The notes under the pieces: generated by a model
What the model was told of the DNA's origin: nothing
What the model saw: the letters and a program-made list of their open reading frames with translations, nothing else
Database searches by the model: none
Program-made: the position numbers and the translations under genes
Shown: positions 51,516 through 61,283 of the stretch, in pieces
How positions within the stretch are numbered: position 1 is the stretch's first letter
How the letters are laid out: the number at the start of each line of letters is the position of its first letter
Assembly: GCA_902727935.1 (NCBI GenBank)
Contig: CACVAX010000039.1
Location: forward strand, 1-64,000
Direction of reading: 5' to 3'
From: an uncultured Sulfurovum sp.
GTDB taxonomy: Bacteria; Campylobacterota; Campylobacteria; Campylobacterales; Sulfurovaceae
DNA length: 64,000 nucleotides

Positions 51516-52943
51516 ATGAAAACCATATACCTTATAGCACTCAGTGAATGGCTGTACTGGATTCGCTCACGTCTTGTGATAGGAAGCGTACTGATTTTTT
51601 TAGTGTTGCTTTCTGTTTCTGCGTTCTTTACATCCTTTCATATGGATGCAGAGAGTCATGTGAGAATGCATCAACAAGCTAAAGCTGATAAGACATTTCT
51701 CGCACAACCTGATCGCCATCCACACCGAATGGTTCATTATGGGCACTATGCATTTCGTACACCTGCACCTTTGGCTGGCTTTGACCCTGGGCTTGATAGC
51801 GTGACAGGGAAATCTATTTTTCTTGAAGGTCACCGTCAAAATACCGTTATGTTTCCAGAGTCATCCGTGAGTACCGATTTTGGTGGTTTAGCACGTTTAA
51901 ATCCTGCTTTGATTTATCAGATTTTTGCACCATTGGTTATTATTTTACTGGCGTACAATGCAATTGGACGTGAACGTGAAGCTGCTGTGCTGACACCCAT
52001 GTTGGCACTAGGCATAACGGGTAGAACACTCATCGCTGGTAAAGCTTTAGCCTTAGTCTCTTTTATGGTTTTAATGCTTATACCTCTTCTTATAAGTGCT
52101 GCTTTTGCACTTGTGGAAGGGGAGAGTTTCATGGCTTTACTGATGTTATTTGCTATTTATTTTATCTACCTAGCAATTTGGATTGCCTTAACACTTCTGA
52201 TGTCTATTATCTTAAAAAAAGGGTCGACGGTATTAGCAGCTATGACGGGCTTATGGTTTGTTTTTTCCTTAGTTCTACCATCCATTGCTGTCAATACAGC
52301 AAGTAAAACCTCTGCCGTTCCCGGAAAAATCGAAACGGACTTAGTGATGCTTAAGGATGTTCGTAAACTTGGAGATGGTCATAATGCCAATGACCCAGCT
52401 TTCAAAAAAATGCGACAAAATATACTGGAAAAATATAATGTAGAGCATATTGAAGATTTACCAGTTAACTTTCGTGGGATAGTTGCCATGAAGAGTGAAA
52501 AGAAACTGGCTGAAGTATTGAATCGATACGCTAAGGAACGAATGGTGGCTGAAGCCAAACAAGAGAAAGCCATTGCAGACTATGGTTGGTTTACCCCAAC
52601 GATAGCAATTGCTTTTGCCTCTCGAACCATTGCTGGGACAGATCTTTCAAATTATCATCGTTTTCAAAAAGAGGCTGAAGCCTTACGTTACAAGTTTGTT
52701 CAAGGGCTTAATCAAGCGCATATTAAAGCGTTATCTTACAAGGATGATATGAATCGTAATAAAGATGATAAAAGTGCTCGTATTGATGGGTCAAATTGGC
52801 AAGTACTCGATAAATTTGAATTTCGAACGGAAGATTTATCGCTTAGGATAGGGAATGCTACTTCTTCCATACTGATGTTATTGGCATGGCTAATAGCGAT
52901 TAGTGGATTATTAATTTGGCGAAGTAAGGGAATTAAATCATGA
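51516..52943 (+). CDS. ABC-2 type permease, DUF3526-like (1)
   Basis: Multi-TM, directly follows ATPase gene; long extracytoplasmic insertion. Confidence 0.82.
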   Translation: MKTIYLIALSEWLYWIRSRLVIGSVLIFLVLLSVSAFFTSFHMDAESHVRMHQQAKADKTFLAQPDRHPHRMVHYGHYAFRTPAPLAGFDPGLDSVTGKSIFLEGHRQNTVMFPESSVSTDFGGLARLNPALIYQIFAPLVIILLAYNAIGREREAAVLTPMLALGITGRTLIAGKALALVSFMVLMLIPLLISAAFALVEGESFMALLMLFAIYFIYLAIWIALTLLMSIILKKGSTVLAAMTGLWFVFSLVLPSIAVNTASKTSAVPGKIETDLVMLKDVRKLGDGHNANDPAFKKMRQNILEKYNVEHIEDLPVNFRGIVAMKSEKKLAEVLNRYAKERMVAEAKQEKAIADYGWFTPTIAIAFASRTIAGTDLSNYHRFQKEAEALRYKFVQGLNQAHIKALSYKDDMNRNKDDKSARIDGSNWQVLDKFEFRTEDLSLRIGNATSSILMLLAWLIAISGLLIWRSKGIKS

Positions 52944-54193
52944 ACAATATAAATGCATTAATACGTGAAGTAAAGTTCACTGCACGTGACCTTACCGTAT
53001 GGTTTTGGTTGCTTGTTGTTCTTAGCTTATCTACGCTTTCTCTTTGGTCTGGACTGACTGAAGTAGAACGCCAAAATGCTAGCATACAAAGTCTTCTTGC
53101 AGAAAATAAAGAAGAGCGTTTATCTGAGCAAAAAAAGTATGACCATTGGGGATATTTAGCTTACTACAGTTTTCATCTGACTTATGATGCTCCTTCAGGT
53201 TTTGCTTTTGCAGCCATGGGACTTCGTGATAGCCAAGCATGGAAACACCGAGTTAGAATGCTTGCTCTTGAAGGTCAAATTTATGAGCGTGATGTAGGTA
53301 ATCCTAGTATTGCATTGATTGGTCGCTTTGATTTTGCATTTTTTACTGCCTTTATCATTCCAATCATTTTGATTATGCTCTTGTTTGATCTTCGAAGTTC
53401 TGAAAAAGCTGCTGGACGTTACGCACTATTGGAAGTTACGGCTGGAAATAGATTTTCTTTATGGGGTCTTCGGGCTTTAGTACGGTCTGGGGGAGTTTTC
53501 CTTGCACTCATTCTACCATTGGTCGTTGTGGGTATTATAGCTGGTATTCATATGGGTACACTCTTTTTGGCGATACTTGCTGTATTAGCCTACATGATTT
53601 TTTGGACGCTTCTTTCTGTCTATGTTTCAGCATGGCGTAAATCTGGTTCAGTGATACTCATGTCACTGCTTGCTATTTGGATGTTAACGGCTGTCATTCT
53701 TCCAGCTGGTTTACGAATAGCCATCGATAAAACAGTGCATGTACCTTCTGGCACCGACATAGTGATGTTACAAAGGGAAGTAGTGAACGATGCTTGGGAC
53801 ATACCAAGAGAAGAGACCATGAATGACTTCTTTGCAGAACATCCTGAATGGAAAGATTATGAGCCTATAGAAGATTCATTTGAATGGCAGTGGTATTATG
53901 CTTTTCAGCAGATTGGTGATGAACGAACCAAGGAGTTGAGTACGCTTTATCGTGATGGTCGATTAGAACGTGATAAAATAGCATCTTGGTTTTCGCTTTT
54001 AGCACTACCATCATTGCTCGAAAGGTACCTTCAGTCTTTGGCAAAGACAGACTTAAAATCAACTATTGAATATGAAGAGAGAGTTCGTAAGTATCATGCT
54101 TCACTTCGTGCTTTTTACTATCCTAAGTTCTTTAACAATGAACCTTTTGAAAGAGCTGAACTTAAGAAATTACCTATGTACCTATCTCATTAA
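52940..54193 (+). CDS. ABC-2 type permease, DUF3526-like (2)
   Basis: ATGA overlap with previous gene; same architecture. Confidence 0.82.
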   Translation: MNNINALIREVKFTARDLTVWFWLLVVLSLSTLSLWSGLTEVERQNASIQSLLAENKEERLSEQKKYDHWGYLAYYSFHLTYDAPSGFAFAAMGLRDSQAWKHRVRMLALEGQIYERDVGNPSIALIGRFDFAFFTAFIIPIILIMLLFDLRSSEKAAGRYALLEVTAGNRFSLWGLRALVRSGGVFLALILPLVVVGIIAGIHMGTLFLAILAVLAYMIFWTLLSVYVSAWRKSGSVILMSLLAIWMLTAVILPAGLRIAIDKTVHVPSGTDIVMLQREVVNDAWDIPREETMNDFFAEHPEWKDYEPIEDSFEWQWYYAFQQIGDERTKELSTLYRDGRLERDKIASWFSLLALPSLLERYLQSLAKTDLKSTIEYEERVRKYHASLRAFYYPKFFNNEPFERAELKKLPMYLSH

Positions 54194-54202
54194 GAGATAG
54201 GT
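54180..54202. terminator. Hairpin between convergent permease and trpE genes
   Basis: ACCTATCTC-ATTAA-GAGATAGGT. Confidence 0.5.
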
Positions 54203-54217
54203 AAAAAATAATTGAAG

Positions 54218-55624
54218 CTACAATTGTTCCATATCTTTGATGGTTGCAAGTAAGGCACCGAGTTTATTTTTAACTTCTAAGTATTCAAGTTCTGGAACAG
54301 AGTCTGCAACAACTCCACCACCAGCTTGTAAAGTAATAGAGTCAGGTTTTATAAGAGAGGTTCTGATAGCAATAGATGAATCCATCTCACCATTAAATGA
54401 GAAGTAACCAACTGAACCAGAATAGAATCCACGTTTTAAACCTTCATATCCTGCAATGAGTTCCATAGCACGAATCTTAGGGGCACCTGTCATTGTTCCT
54501 GCTGTAAAGGTTGCTCTAAAGAGGTCAAACATGTCTTTGTCTTTAGCGATAATGGCTTCTACATCGGAAACCATATGCATAACATGTGAATAGCGTTCTA
54601 CACGCATCATGTCTGTTACTTTTACTGTACCTGTTTTAGCAACACGTCCAACATCATTTCTTCCTAAGTCAATGAGCATAAGGTGTTCAGCACACTCTTT
54701 AGGGTCATTTAACATTTCTATTTCAAGTTCTTTGTCACGTGCTTTGTTCTTACCACGTTTTCTTGTTCCTGCAATAGGGCGTAGTAAAATTTCGTTATTA
54801 GAAAGTCTTACCATGACTTCAGGAGATGACCCTGCAATGGAGAACTCTTCATAGTCCAGTAAAAATAAGTATGGAGAAGGGTTCTTTGAACGTAAAAGTC
54901 TGTAAAAAGAGAGAGGGTCTATTTTTCCTTTTTGTGTATAACGGTTGGCTAATAGAATTTGAAAAACATCACCTGAGCGAATCATCTCTTTGGATTCATC
55001 AACCAGTTTTTTATAACGCTCTTCTTCAATGGAGAAGCTTCCTTCCCCATTGAGTTTGGCAGCTTTTAATTTTTGAGGGGTACAGGGTTCACTTAAAAGC
55101 TTTTCTATTTTTCCTATAGCCAGTTCATATCCCTCATCATTTTGAATAATGGTTAAGATAGAGTTTTTATGGGAGTATGCTAAAATGATAGAGGGACGTA
55201 CCAAGTCCAAGTCAGGAGTATTTAACGGATCATAAAGATTATCCATACTCTCTTTTAGTGTTGGTTCAAAAACTTTAACCATGTCATAGCCTATAAATCC
55301 AATAAAACCGTCTACAAATGAGAAGCCAACTTCATCAACTGTTTTCTGGTATTTTCCTTGATCTAGGTTTTGATAATATGTTTGTAGGAAATTAAAAGGG
55401 TCATTGTTGAGTTTTTCAACTTGACCTTCTTGGTTGCTATAGATGGTTTCATTATCTTTATAAACAAGACGCTCTTGAGCACCTATGGTAATAAAGCTAT
55501 AACTACCTTCAACGGTGGTTACAACGGATTCAAAGAGCATGGTAACTTCATCTTTGAAAAGCTCCTTGATTTTTCCATACATGGAAACAGGGGTGAGTTG
55601 ATCAAAGAGAAGTTTTTTTATCAT
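54218..55624 (-). CDS. trpE: Anthranilate synthase component I
   Basis: GDVFQILLANRYTQ...LRPIAGTRKRGKN...ATFTAGTMTGAPKIRAMELI. Confidence 0.9.
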   Translation of the reverse strand: MIKKLLFDQLTPVSMYGKIKELFKDEVTMLFESVVTTVEGSYSFITIGAQERLVYKDNETIYSNQEGQVEKLNNDPFNFLQTYYQNLDQGKYQKTVDEVGFSFVDGFIGFIGYDMVKVFEPTLKESMDNLYDPLNTPDLDLVRPSIILAYSHKNSILTIIQNDEGYELAIGKIEKLLSEPCTPQKLKAAKLNGEGSFSIEEERYKKLVDESKEMIRSGDVFQILLANRYTQKGKIDPLSFYRLLRSKNPSPYLFLLDYEEFSIAGSSPEVMVRLSNNEILLRPIAGTRKRGKNKARDKELEIEMLNDPKECAEHLMLIDLGRNDVGRVAKTGTVKVTDMMRVERYSHVMHMVSDVEAIIAKDKDMFDLFRATFTAGTMTGAPKIRAMELIAGYEGLKRGFYSGSVGYFSFNGEMDSSIAIRTSLIKPDSITLQAGGGVVADSVPELEYLEVKNKLGALLATIKDMEQL

Positions 55625-55628
55625 GTAT

Positions 55629-56432
55629 CTATTTTGCCTTTGTTATGTATGCACCTTTTAGTATGTTTTCTTGTACGGTATCCAATTGCGTATTTGCTTG
55701 GTTACGGCTAAAGAAAGGTCCTACTAAAACACGTGTTAAAGTTGTATCATTTTCTACCTTAACAAGAGAATAGTTGAAGTTATTATTCTTAATTTTTCTC
55801 ACTACGGTTGAAGTATCTCTATAGGTACCAACTTTGATATAGTAACTGTTAGAAACAGCTTTTTGCTGACCTCCAAAATAAGTAGTTTTCTTTACTACAG
55901 GAGCTGCAACTGCTGTTTGTTTTACTTCTGCTTTAGGAATGTACTCTTTTTTAGGTTGAGTTATCGTTTTTGGTTCAGTATAGGTTCTTTTTACAACAGG
56001 TGCTTTTTCAGTGTTAGTAGTAGTTTCTACTGCTGTGTTATTCTTTTTTGGTGTTTTATATGTTTCAATCTCTTTAGGTTCATGAGAGCTTAAAGGGGTT
56101 TTGATAACTGAAGTTAAATTTCTTTCTGTAATTGTTGGATTTAGTACAGGTATTGTTACTTCACTGTTAGAGGTTTCAGTTTCTTCTTCAGAACTTGTAT
56201 TGGCATCATTTTCAGTACTTGTTAATTCAACTTTGGAGTCATTATTCTCAATTTTTGAACCTTCATCTGTATTTAAAATAAGTTTTGTTATGACAACTGA
56301 AATTACTAATATAATAAATAAGAGAGCTAAAAGGGTAAGAATATTCTTTAAAGGTGTTTTTTTAGGACTATCTAAATCATCAATTTTGATGTCGTGTAAG
56401 TTTTTATCTGCCATTTTGGTTTTGGCCTCCAT
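55629..56432 (-). CDS. SPOR domain-containing membrane protein
   Basis: Single TM then low-complexity linker and SYYIKVGTYRDTSTVVRKIKNNNFNYSLVKVENDTTLTRVLVGPFFSRNQA. Confidence 0.85.
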   Translation of the reverse strand: MEAKTKMADKNLHDIKIDDLDSPKKTPLKNILTLLALLFIILVISVVITKLILNTDEGSKIENNDSKVELTSTENDANTSSEEETETSNSEVTIPVLNPTITERNLTSVIKTPLSSHEPKEIETYKTPKKNNTAVETTTNTEKAPVVKRTYTEPKTITQPKKEYIPKAEVKQTAVAAPVVKKTTYFGGQQKAVSNSYYIKVGTYRDTSTVVRKIKNNNFNYSLVKVENDTTLTRVLVGPFFSRNQANTQLDTVQENILKGAYITKAK

Positions 56433-56479
56433 TTTTTAAACAGAGTATAACACAAAAAACACGGTTTTGTATATAAATA

Positions 56480-56980
56480 TTATGCTTTTTTAGTAGGTAA
56501 GGTAATAATATTAAGGTTTTTAGGTAAATTTTTGTTAGGATAAATTTTGTAACTTTTCTTAGACTTAAGTTCCAATAGATGTTGAATATTTTCAACTTCT
56601 TTATAGACTAATTCTAGTGATGTGTCATTGGTAGGAATAAAGACTTGAAAATGTTCTTTTGCACTGTTTTGATAAGCTTGAAAATTTTGAATATTTAAAG
56701 ACTTTAGAAGATGTTTGATTAAAGAGTAAAAAGCATTCCAATCTTTTTGTTGGTATTCTATGACCATATAGTTAACACAACTATTTTCAACAAGAGAAAC
56801 GGCTAAAGTGATTTCATGCTTAAAGTGTTGTGTTAGTAAGGTAGGGTTGAGAGGTGTTTTGAATTTTTCAAACTTACTATAAAAAGTACGATTGTTGAAA
56901 GTAAGTTTTTCAACAATCGATTTTTGTTCAATATAAAAGTAGTCACTAGTAAATTTTAAGTCAAGTAACTCTATTTTCAA
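56480..56980 (-). CDS. Hypothetical protein (position suggests DUF1882-like)
   Basis: 166 aa ORF between glyA and SPOR gene. Confidence 0.55.
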   Translation of the reverse strand: MKIELLDLKFTSDYFYIEQKSIVEKLTFNNRTFYSKFEKFKTPLNPTLLTQHFKHEITLAVSLVENSCVNYMVIEYQQKDWNAFYSLIKHLLKSLNIQNFQAYQNSAKEHFQVFIPTNDTSLELVYKEVENIQHLLELKSKKSYKIYPNKNLPKNLNIITLPTKKA

Positions 56981-56998
56981 TATTAAGTGCTTTAGGTA

Positions 56999-58249
56999 CT
57001 AGTAAATTGCTTTGTCATAGATAACAAATCCAGAAGCCAGTTCTTTCATTTCATCTTTGATTTTTGCATGAAGTTCAGTATCTTCAACATTATCAAGTAC
57101 GTCAGCAATTTTGTTTGAGATAATCTCAAATTCTGCTTCTTTCATCCCTCTACTTGTAAGGGCTGCTGCACCAATACGAATACCTGAAGTCACAAATGGA
57201 CTTCTTGTTTCACCTGGAACCGTGTTTTTGTTTACGGTGATACCAGCTGCACCAAGTGCTGCGTCAGCATCTTTTCCAGAGAAACCTTTGTCTAAGAATG
57301 AAACAAGTACTAAGTGGTTGTCTGTACCATTACTTACAAGGTCAAATCCTCTTTTGATTAATACATCAGCTAATACTTTAGTGTTTGCTTTTACTTGTTT
57401 CGCGTATTCTTTCCACTCGTCTGAAAGGTTGTATTTAAAACCAACAGCTTTAGCAGCAATAACGTGAACCAGTGGACCACCCTGAAGACCAGGGAAGATA
57501 GCAGAATTTACTTTCTTTGCAACAGCTTCATCATTGGTCATAATCATACCACCACGAGGTCCAGCCAATGTTTTGTGCGTTGTTGTTGTAACAACATCAG
57601 CGTAAGGGAATGGACTCATGTGTTCGTTTGCACAAACCAAACCAGCAATGTGTGCGATGTCAGCAAAAAGAATCGCACCTACTTCATCAGCAATCTCTCT
57701 GAATTTTTTAAAGTCAATTTCACGTGCGTAAGCAGAAGCACCACAAACAATGATTTTTGGTTGAACAATTTTTGCAATTTCAAGTACTTTGTCATAGTTG
57801 ATGTAACCATCCATCTCTACACCATACGTGAAGCTTTGGTAGTTTTTACCTGAAAAAGATGGTTTAGAACCATGAGTAAGGTGACCACCGTGAGAAAGAT
57901 CCATTCCTAAGATTTTGTCATATGGCTTAAGTAGTGCAGCGTAAACAGCACCATTTGCTTGGCTTCCCGAGTGTGGTTGAACGTTTACGTAGTTACAGTT
58001 GAAAAGTTTACAAGCTCTGTCGATTGCTAGTTGCTCTACTGTATCTGCATGTTCACATCCACCGTAGTAACGTTTATAAGGGTAACCTTCTGCATATTTG
58101 TTGGTAAAAACTGAGCCCATTGCTTCCATAACAGCAGGGATAGTAAAGTTTTCAGACGCAATCATCTCTAAGTGGTCAGTTTGTCTTTCTCTCTCTTGGT
58201 TGATGGCTTCAAAAATTTCTGGGTCAAATGTTTCCATAGAATAACTCAT
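56999..58249 (-). CDS. glyA: Serine hydroxymethyltransferase
   Basis: [56 protein letters not shown]. Confidence 0.98.
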   Translation of the reverse strand: MSYSMETFDPEIFEAINQERERQTDHLEMIASENFTIPAVMEAMGSVFTNKYAEGYPYKRYYGGCEHADTVEQLAIDRACKLFNCNYVNVQPHSGSQANGAVYAALLKPYDKILGMDLSHGGHLTHGSKPSFSGKNYQSFTYGVEMDGYINYDKVLEIAKIVQPKIIVCGASAYAREIDFKKFREIADEVGAILFADIAHIAGLVCANEHMSPFPYADVVTTTTHKTLAGPRGGMIMTNDEAVAKKVNSAIFPGLQGGPLVHVIAAKAVGFKYNLSDEWKEYAKQVKANTKVLADVLIKRGFDLVSNGTDNHLVLVSFLDKGFSGKDADAALGAAGITVNKNTVPGETRSPFVTSGIRIGAAALTSRGMKEAEFEIISNKIADVLDNVEDTELHAKIKDEMKELASGFVIYDKAIY

Positions 58250-58375
58250 GGGGTCTTTCCTTTTAGCTTTGTAGGATTTAATGATGTATTTATAGCAAAT
58301 TTAAGATAAGAATACCTTAATACTTTTAGATTAAATTAGGCTATGGTACGATTGTCATCGTACCGATAATAAAAG

Positions 58376-60028
58376 TTACGTTCGTTCAGAACTTCTTTGT
58401 TTACAAGCATTGCCATCTATACAGAACATGCCTTTACCTTTTTTGGCTGGTTTAAGTTCATCTGCGATGTCATGACCACATTTTTTACATTTGCTTTCAT
58501 CAGAGATAATAGGTGCTTCAACCACAGGAGCTTCAGGTCTCATTGCTGGGAAAAGAAGCACGTCACGAATTGTTTGCTGATTAGTAAGCATCATAATTAA
58601 ACGGTCAATACCAATTCCTTCACCAGCTGTTGGTGTCATACCGTAGCTTAGTGCTTTAACAAAGTCGGTATCCATGTGCATTGCTTCATCATCACCGGTT
58701 AACTCTTTAGCATCTACTTGTGCTTGAAATCTTTTATATTGGTCAATAGGGTCGTTAAGTTCAGAGAAACCATTGGCTAATTCTGCACCAGCAACAAAGA
58801 ACTCAAAACGTTCTGCTATTTCAGGGTTTGCATCGCTTCTTCTAGCAAGAGGGGAGATGTCTACTGGATAATCTGTAATGAATGTTGGGTTAATCAGTTT
58901 TGCTTCAACGAACTCGTCAAAAAGTTCAGCTTGAACGTAACCGATTGTCCAGTTGTCATCATTTTTAAGATTGTTCTCTTTTAAGAAAGTCAAACCTTTG
59001 TCTCTGTCTTCTGCTATCTCTCTTGGTATACCACCAATGTCTACAATCGAGTCAATCCATGTTACCCGTGCAAATGGGGTAGAGAAGTCAACTTCTTTAT
59101 CTCCATAAGGAAGTTTTCTGTCTAGGTTTAAAGTGTCAAAAAGGTAATCAAATAGCTCTTCGGTTACTTCCATCAGTTCAATGTAGGTTTTGTAAGCCCA
59201 ATAAAATTCAATAACGGTGAACTCAGGATTGTGCGTTGCATCAATTCCTTCATTTCTAAAGTTTTTACCTATTTCAAAGACAGCATCCATACCACCAGTG
59301 ATAAGTTTTTTCAGGTAAAGCTCTGGTGCAATTCTTAAAAATCTGTCTACACCTAAAGCGTTGTGGTGTGTGGTAAATGGCTTAGCATTTGCTCCACCTA
59401 AAATAGGGTGCATCATTGGTGTTTCAACTTCTAAGAAACCCTTGTCTTCAAAGAACCTTCTAATTCCAGAAACAATTTTAGAACGAAGTTTAAAACGCTT
59501 AGTCACTTCTGCATCCATAATCATGTCTAAGTAACGTTGACGGTATTTAATCTCTTGGTCTTGAATACCATGAAACTTCTCTGGTAGAGGAGAAATAGCT
59601 TTAGTTACTAAGTTAACCTCTAAACAGTGAAGGGTAAGCTCACCTGTACCTGTTACAAAAGGATAACCTTTAACTTCAATAATATCACCAACTTCAAAAA
59701 GTTTTTTCACAACATCGTTATAGTAACCTTCAGGTAAATCATCACGGTTAAAATAGACTTGTACTAATCCATCTTCATCTTCGATTTTTGCGAAAGCTGC
59801 TTTACCCATGATTCTTACAAATTTAAGACGACCTGTTAAACGGTACTCTTTACTTTTGTCTTGTTTCATTTCATCGGTTTGGAGGTCATGTACGTAAGCA
59901 CATTCATTTAAAAATTGAGAAGAGGGTGTTCCTTTGCTTACTTGGTTAGGGTAAGGATTGATTCCTTTTTCTCTTAGTGTTTCGGTTTTTTTGATTCGCT
60001 CTTGAATATATTGGTTGTTAAATATCAA
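58376..60028 (-). CDS. lysS: Lysyl-tRNA synthetase (class II) with C-terminal Cys-rich extension
   Basis: Class II LysRS throughout; GIGIDRLIMMLTNQQTIRDVLLFPAMRPE followed by CKKCGHDI...MFCIDGNACKQRSSERT. Confidence 0.95.
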   Translation of the reverse strand: MIFNNQYIQERIKKTETLREKGINPYPNQVSKGTPSSQFLNECAYVHDLQTDEMKQDKSKEYRLTGRLKFVRIMGKAAFAKIEDEDGLVQVYFNRDDLPEGYYNDVVKKLFEVGDIIEVKGYPFVTGTGELTLHCLEVNLVTKAISPLPEKFHGIQDQEIKYRQRYLDMIMDAEVTKRFKLRSKIVSGIRRFFEDKGFLEVETPMMHPILGGANAKPFTTHHNALGVDRFLRIAPELYLKKLITGGMDAVFEIGKNFRNEGIDATHNPEFTVIEFYWAYKTYIELMEVTEELFDYLFDTLNLDRKLPYGDKEVDFSTPFARVTWIDSIVDIGGIPREIAEDRDKGLTFLKENNLKNDDNWTIGYVQAELFDEFVEAKLINPTFITDYPVDISPLARRSDANPEIAERFEFFVAGAELANGFSELNDPIDQYKRFQAQVDAKELTGDDEAMHMDTDFVKALSYGMTPTAGEGIGIDRLIMMLTNQQTIRDVLLFPAMRPEAPVVEAPIISDESKCKKCGHDIADELKPAKKGKGMFCIDGNACKQRSSERT

Positions 60029-60093
60029 GGTCTCTCCTGAGGTATGTTTTAGTTTTTATTAAGTTGTTATGTTTGTTGATTTTTTTAGGCTTT

Positions 60094-60120
60094 CAAGCCT
60101 TATAAAAGGCTTGTTTTTTT
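60094..60120 (+). terminator. Intrinsic-terminator-like hairpin on + strand between minus-strand lysS and fur
   Basis: CAAGCCTT-ATAA-AAGGCTTG followed by TTTTTTT. Confidence 0.7.
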
Positions 60121-60128
60121 GGGGAGGG

Positions 60129-60584
60129 TTATCGTTTCGCTTGGCAGACTGAACAGATACCCGTAATCTTCATAACATGATTGTGCATTTCAAAGTTAAA
60201 CTTCTTTGCAATCTCTTCTTGCCGTTTTTCAATTGTCTCATCATAGAACTCTTCAATGTTGCCACATTTCATACAAACTAGGTGATCATGATGTTTTTTT
60301 AGTCCAAACTCATACTTTTTACCTTGTGTTCCAAATGAAATTGAACTTACTATCTCTGCATCCTCTAGTAAGGTAAGAGTACGATAAACCGTTGCAATAC
60401 CGAGTTTAACCTCTGGGTAAGATTCTTTAATTAAGTTATAAATATCTTCTGGTGTAAAGTGACCATCGTTATCATAGATGATTTTAAGAATAAGCTCACG
60501 CTGGGTGGTATACTTAAGATTGTTAGATTTTAGTAACTTTTTAAAGTTTTCTAGTACATCATCATAAGCTATGCTATTTGTCAT
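60129..60584 (-). CDS. fur: Ferric uptake regulator family protein
   Basis: GHFTPEDIYNLIKE...GIATVYRTLTLLEDAEIV...HHDHLVCMKCGNIEEF. Confidence 0.95.
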   Translation of the reverse strand: MTNSIAYDDVLENFKKLLKSNNLKYTTQRELILKIIYDNDGHFTPEDIYNLIKESYPEVKLGIATVYRTLTLLEDAEIVSSISFGTQGKKYEFGLKKHHDHLVCMKCGNIEEFYDETIEKRQEEIAKKFNFEMHNHVMKITGICSVCQAKR

Positions 60585-60598
60585 CTTTACTTAATCCT

Positions 60599-61207
60599 TT
60601 AGTTTGATGCGTTTTGCTCTACTAAAGCCGTTATAGGTTTTATGCTTAGATTTACTTCAGTTGTATTTATCTCTTTTGTTTGGCTTGTATTGTCATCTTC
60701 TACTATGGTTTGATTTAAATCAATATTGAGGATTTTTGCACCCAGTTGACTCATTGGTTCAAAAAGTTCTGTTTCTGCTTTGAATTTAGTTGCTGATTTT
60801 TTAAAGAAATCAGATTGACTTACTCCAAAAATAATAAGAGAGAAAATAAACACATAACGTGCTGCTGATAACAAATAACCAAGTAATCTACTAATAAAAC
60901 TACTTGCAGGAGAGGTAAGTCTTGAAACAATAGAAGAGATAAATGCTATTACTAACCAAATACCAATAACAATTAAAATGAAACCGATGAGTTTAGCAAA
61001 CTCTTCAGGAATCGCTGGAAAAAGTTTTTGTTCATTAATAAATTCAATAATAAGCATATTGTATCTTGCTGCAAGGATAACTCCGGCGACAATACTAATA
61101 AAACTTAATAATTCTTTTGAAAAGCCATTAAGTAAACCCTTAATGGCTAAAAATGCTACCAATGCAACAATAATAATGTCTATAATGTGAAAACCCATAA
61201 ATTCCAT
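60599..61207 (-). CDS. CvpA family protein
   Basis: Four-TM N-term DIIIVALVAFLAIKGLLNGFSKELLSF. Confidence 0.85.
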   Translation of the reverse strand: MEFMGFHIIDIIIVALVAFLAIKGLLNGFSKELLSFISIVAGVILAARYNMLIIEFINEQKLFPAIPEEFAKLIGFILIVIGIWLVIAFISSIVSRLTSPASSFISRLLGYLLSAARYVFIFSLIIFGVSQSDFFKKSATKFKAETELFEPMSQLGAKILNIDLNQTIVEDDNTSQTKEINTTEVNLSIKPITALVEQNASN

Positions 61208-61283
61208 AAAAACTAACTTCCTTTGATTTAATCCATATTATCTAACAGATTAAAATCTTTTTAGAGATTATAGCTTAATTTAT

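Noticed and set aside
56101-56439. Plus-strand 112-aa hydrophobic ORF
   Set aside because: Antisense to SPOR-domain gene, low-complexity mirror of its linker.
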